Both the position numbers and the translations under genes were made by a program. Positions 6,643-6,863 of a stretch of DNA of 6,863 nt are shown one piece after another. The notes below the pieces were generated by a model, which was not told the origin of the DNA, made no database searches, and worked only from the letters and a program-made list of their open reading frames with translations. The stretch's first letter is position 1. The number at the start of each line of letters is the position of its first letter. Source of the stretch: Methylomonas sp. (GTDB lineage: Bacteria; Pseudomonadota; Gammaproteobacteria; Methylococcales; Methylomonadaceae); NCBI RefSeq assembly GCF_023228165.1, contig NZ_JALOBS010000070.1:1-6863 (forward strand), read 5' to 3'.

Positions 6643-6675
6643 CTATTCATAGTTGCGCACTATGCATAGTGGCCG
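6643..6675 (-). repeat. Right copy of the 33-base inverted repeat
   Basis: Exact reverse complement of 6266-6298, beginning CTATTCATAGTTGCGCAC and ending in GGCCG. Perfect identity over 33 bases suggests recent insertion, selection, or ongoing recombination between the copies. Confidence 0.9.
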
Positions 6676-6863
6676 ATTGTGTGAGGTCGCTAACGTCGGC
6701 TTTATAGTCCCTCCAGTGCCAGAATCTGGCTTCGAAAGACTGGTATCTTTGGAGAATCGCAAGTGGCAAAAATAGGTCGATTGAGCTAAATGACGACCGA
6801 CCGTTAATCGAGTTAGTCTCCCCAGAAACCAGAGCAATGTTTAGCTTCTGATCCTGGGTCGAC
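6676..6863. other. Right-edge stretch without a recognisable gene
   Basis: Mixed-composition DNA with no frame I can support. A - strand frame that spans it (6643-6837) runs straight through the right inverted repeat and has no family features. Short similarities to the tandem repeat (GACCGACCG, CGGCTTTAT) suggest further degenerate intergenic repeat material, but they are too short to prove it. Confidence 0.35.

Larger units (their letters stand above)
6266..6675. mobile_element. MITE-like or invertible element bounded by 33-base inverted repeats
   Basis: A 344-base interior (6299-6642) lies between perfect inverted repeats. The interior has no transposase or other convincing gene. It does hold a hairpin at 6357-6392 (CTCAGA-a-GCTT pairing with AAGC-TCTGAG, loop of 15 bases) and another CTATGTATAG decamer at 6588-6597. 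No target-site duplication is obvious outside the repeats (left flank ends in TCCATAG, right flank starts ATTGTG). Size and structure fit a non-autonomous element; a recombinase-invertible segment is the alternative. The sequence alone cannot decide. Confidence 0.5.

Noticed and set aside
6643..6837. 64-residue - strand frame at the right edge
   Set aside because: Runs through the right inverted repeat and has no family features.

Overview
The window looks like a chromosomal or accessory segment of a moderately AT-rich Gammaproteobacterium. The broken secreted-protein gene, the MerR-type regulator and the GC-richer intergenic repeats would fit a methanotroph-like (Methylococcales) genome, but that placement is an impression. 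There is no rRNA, tRNA, transposase or CRISPR array in view.

Layout from left to right: (1) bases 1-301 hold no recognisable gene, only two small dyads just before the next gene. (2) Bases 302-703 on the + strand carry the remains of a small secreted-protein gene whose frame is broken twice and then restored. (3) Bases 751-1335 on the - strand encode a 194-residue protein I do not recognise, convergent with the broken gene. (4) A - strand cluster runs from about 5783 down to 1544. In transcription order it holds a protein with a C2H2-type finger and a DnaJ-like zinc ribbon, a possible 27-codon linking ORF, a MerR-family regulator, and a 982-residue protein made of VIT, VWA, leucine-rich and Sel1 repeats. 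The last two genes overlap by 11 bases and must be cotranscribed. (5) Bases 5784-6863 hold no convincing gene. They contain a diverged 104-base tandem repeat, a perfect 30-base palindrome, and a 33-base perfect inverted repeat bracketing 344 bases, which looks like a MITE-like or invertible element.

The most interesting unit is the MerR / VIT-VWA operon. The large protein has an intact metal-binding MIDAS motif and no signal peptide, so it is probably a cytoplasmic, metal-dependent binding scaffold. Its C-terminal half carries two protein-interaction modules, an LRR block and three Sel1 repeats. The LRR block is strikingly AT-rich (about 29% GC by hand count) compared with the VWA part (about 47%) and the Sel1 part (about 42%), suggesting assembly by fusion. 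The MerR protein has only one cysteine, so it is unlikely to be a classical thiol metal sensor. It probably regulates this operon. The zinc-finger gene just upstream may belong to the same transcription unit. The biochemical role of the system cannot be read from the sequence.
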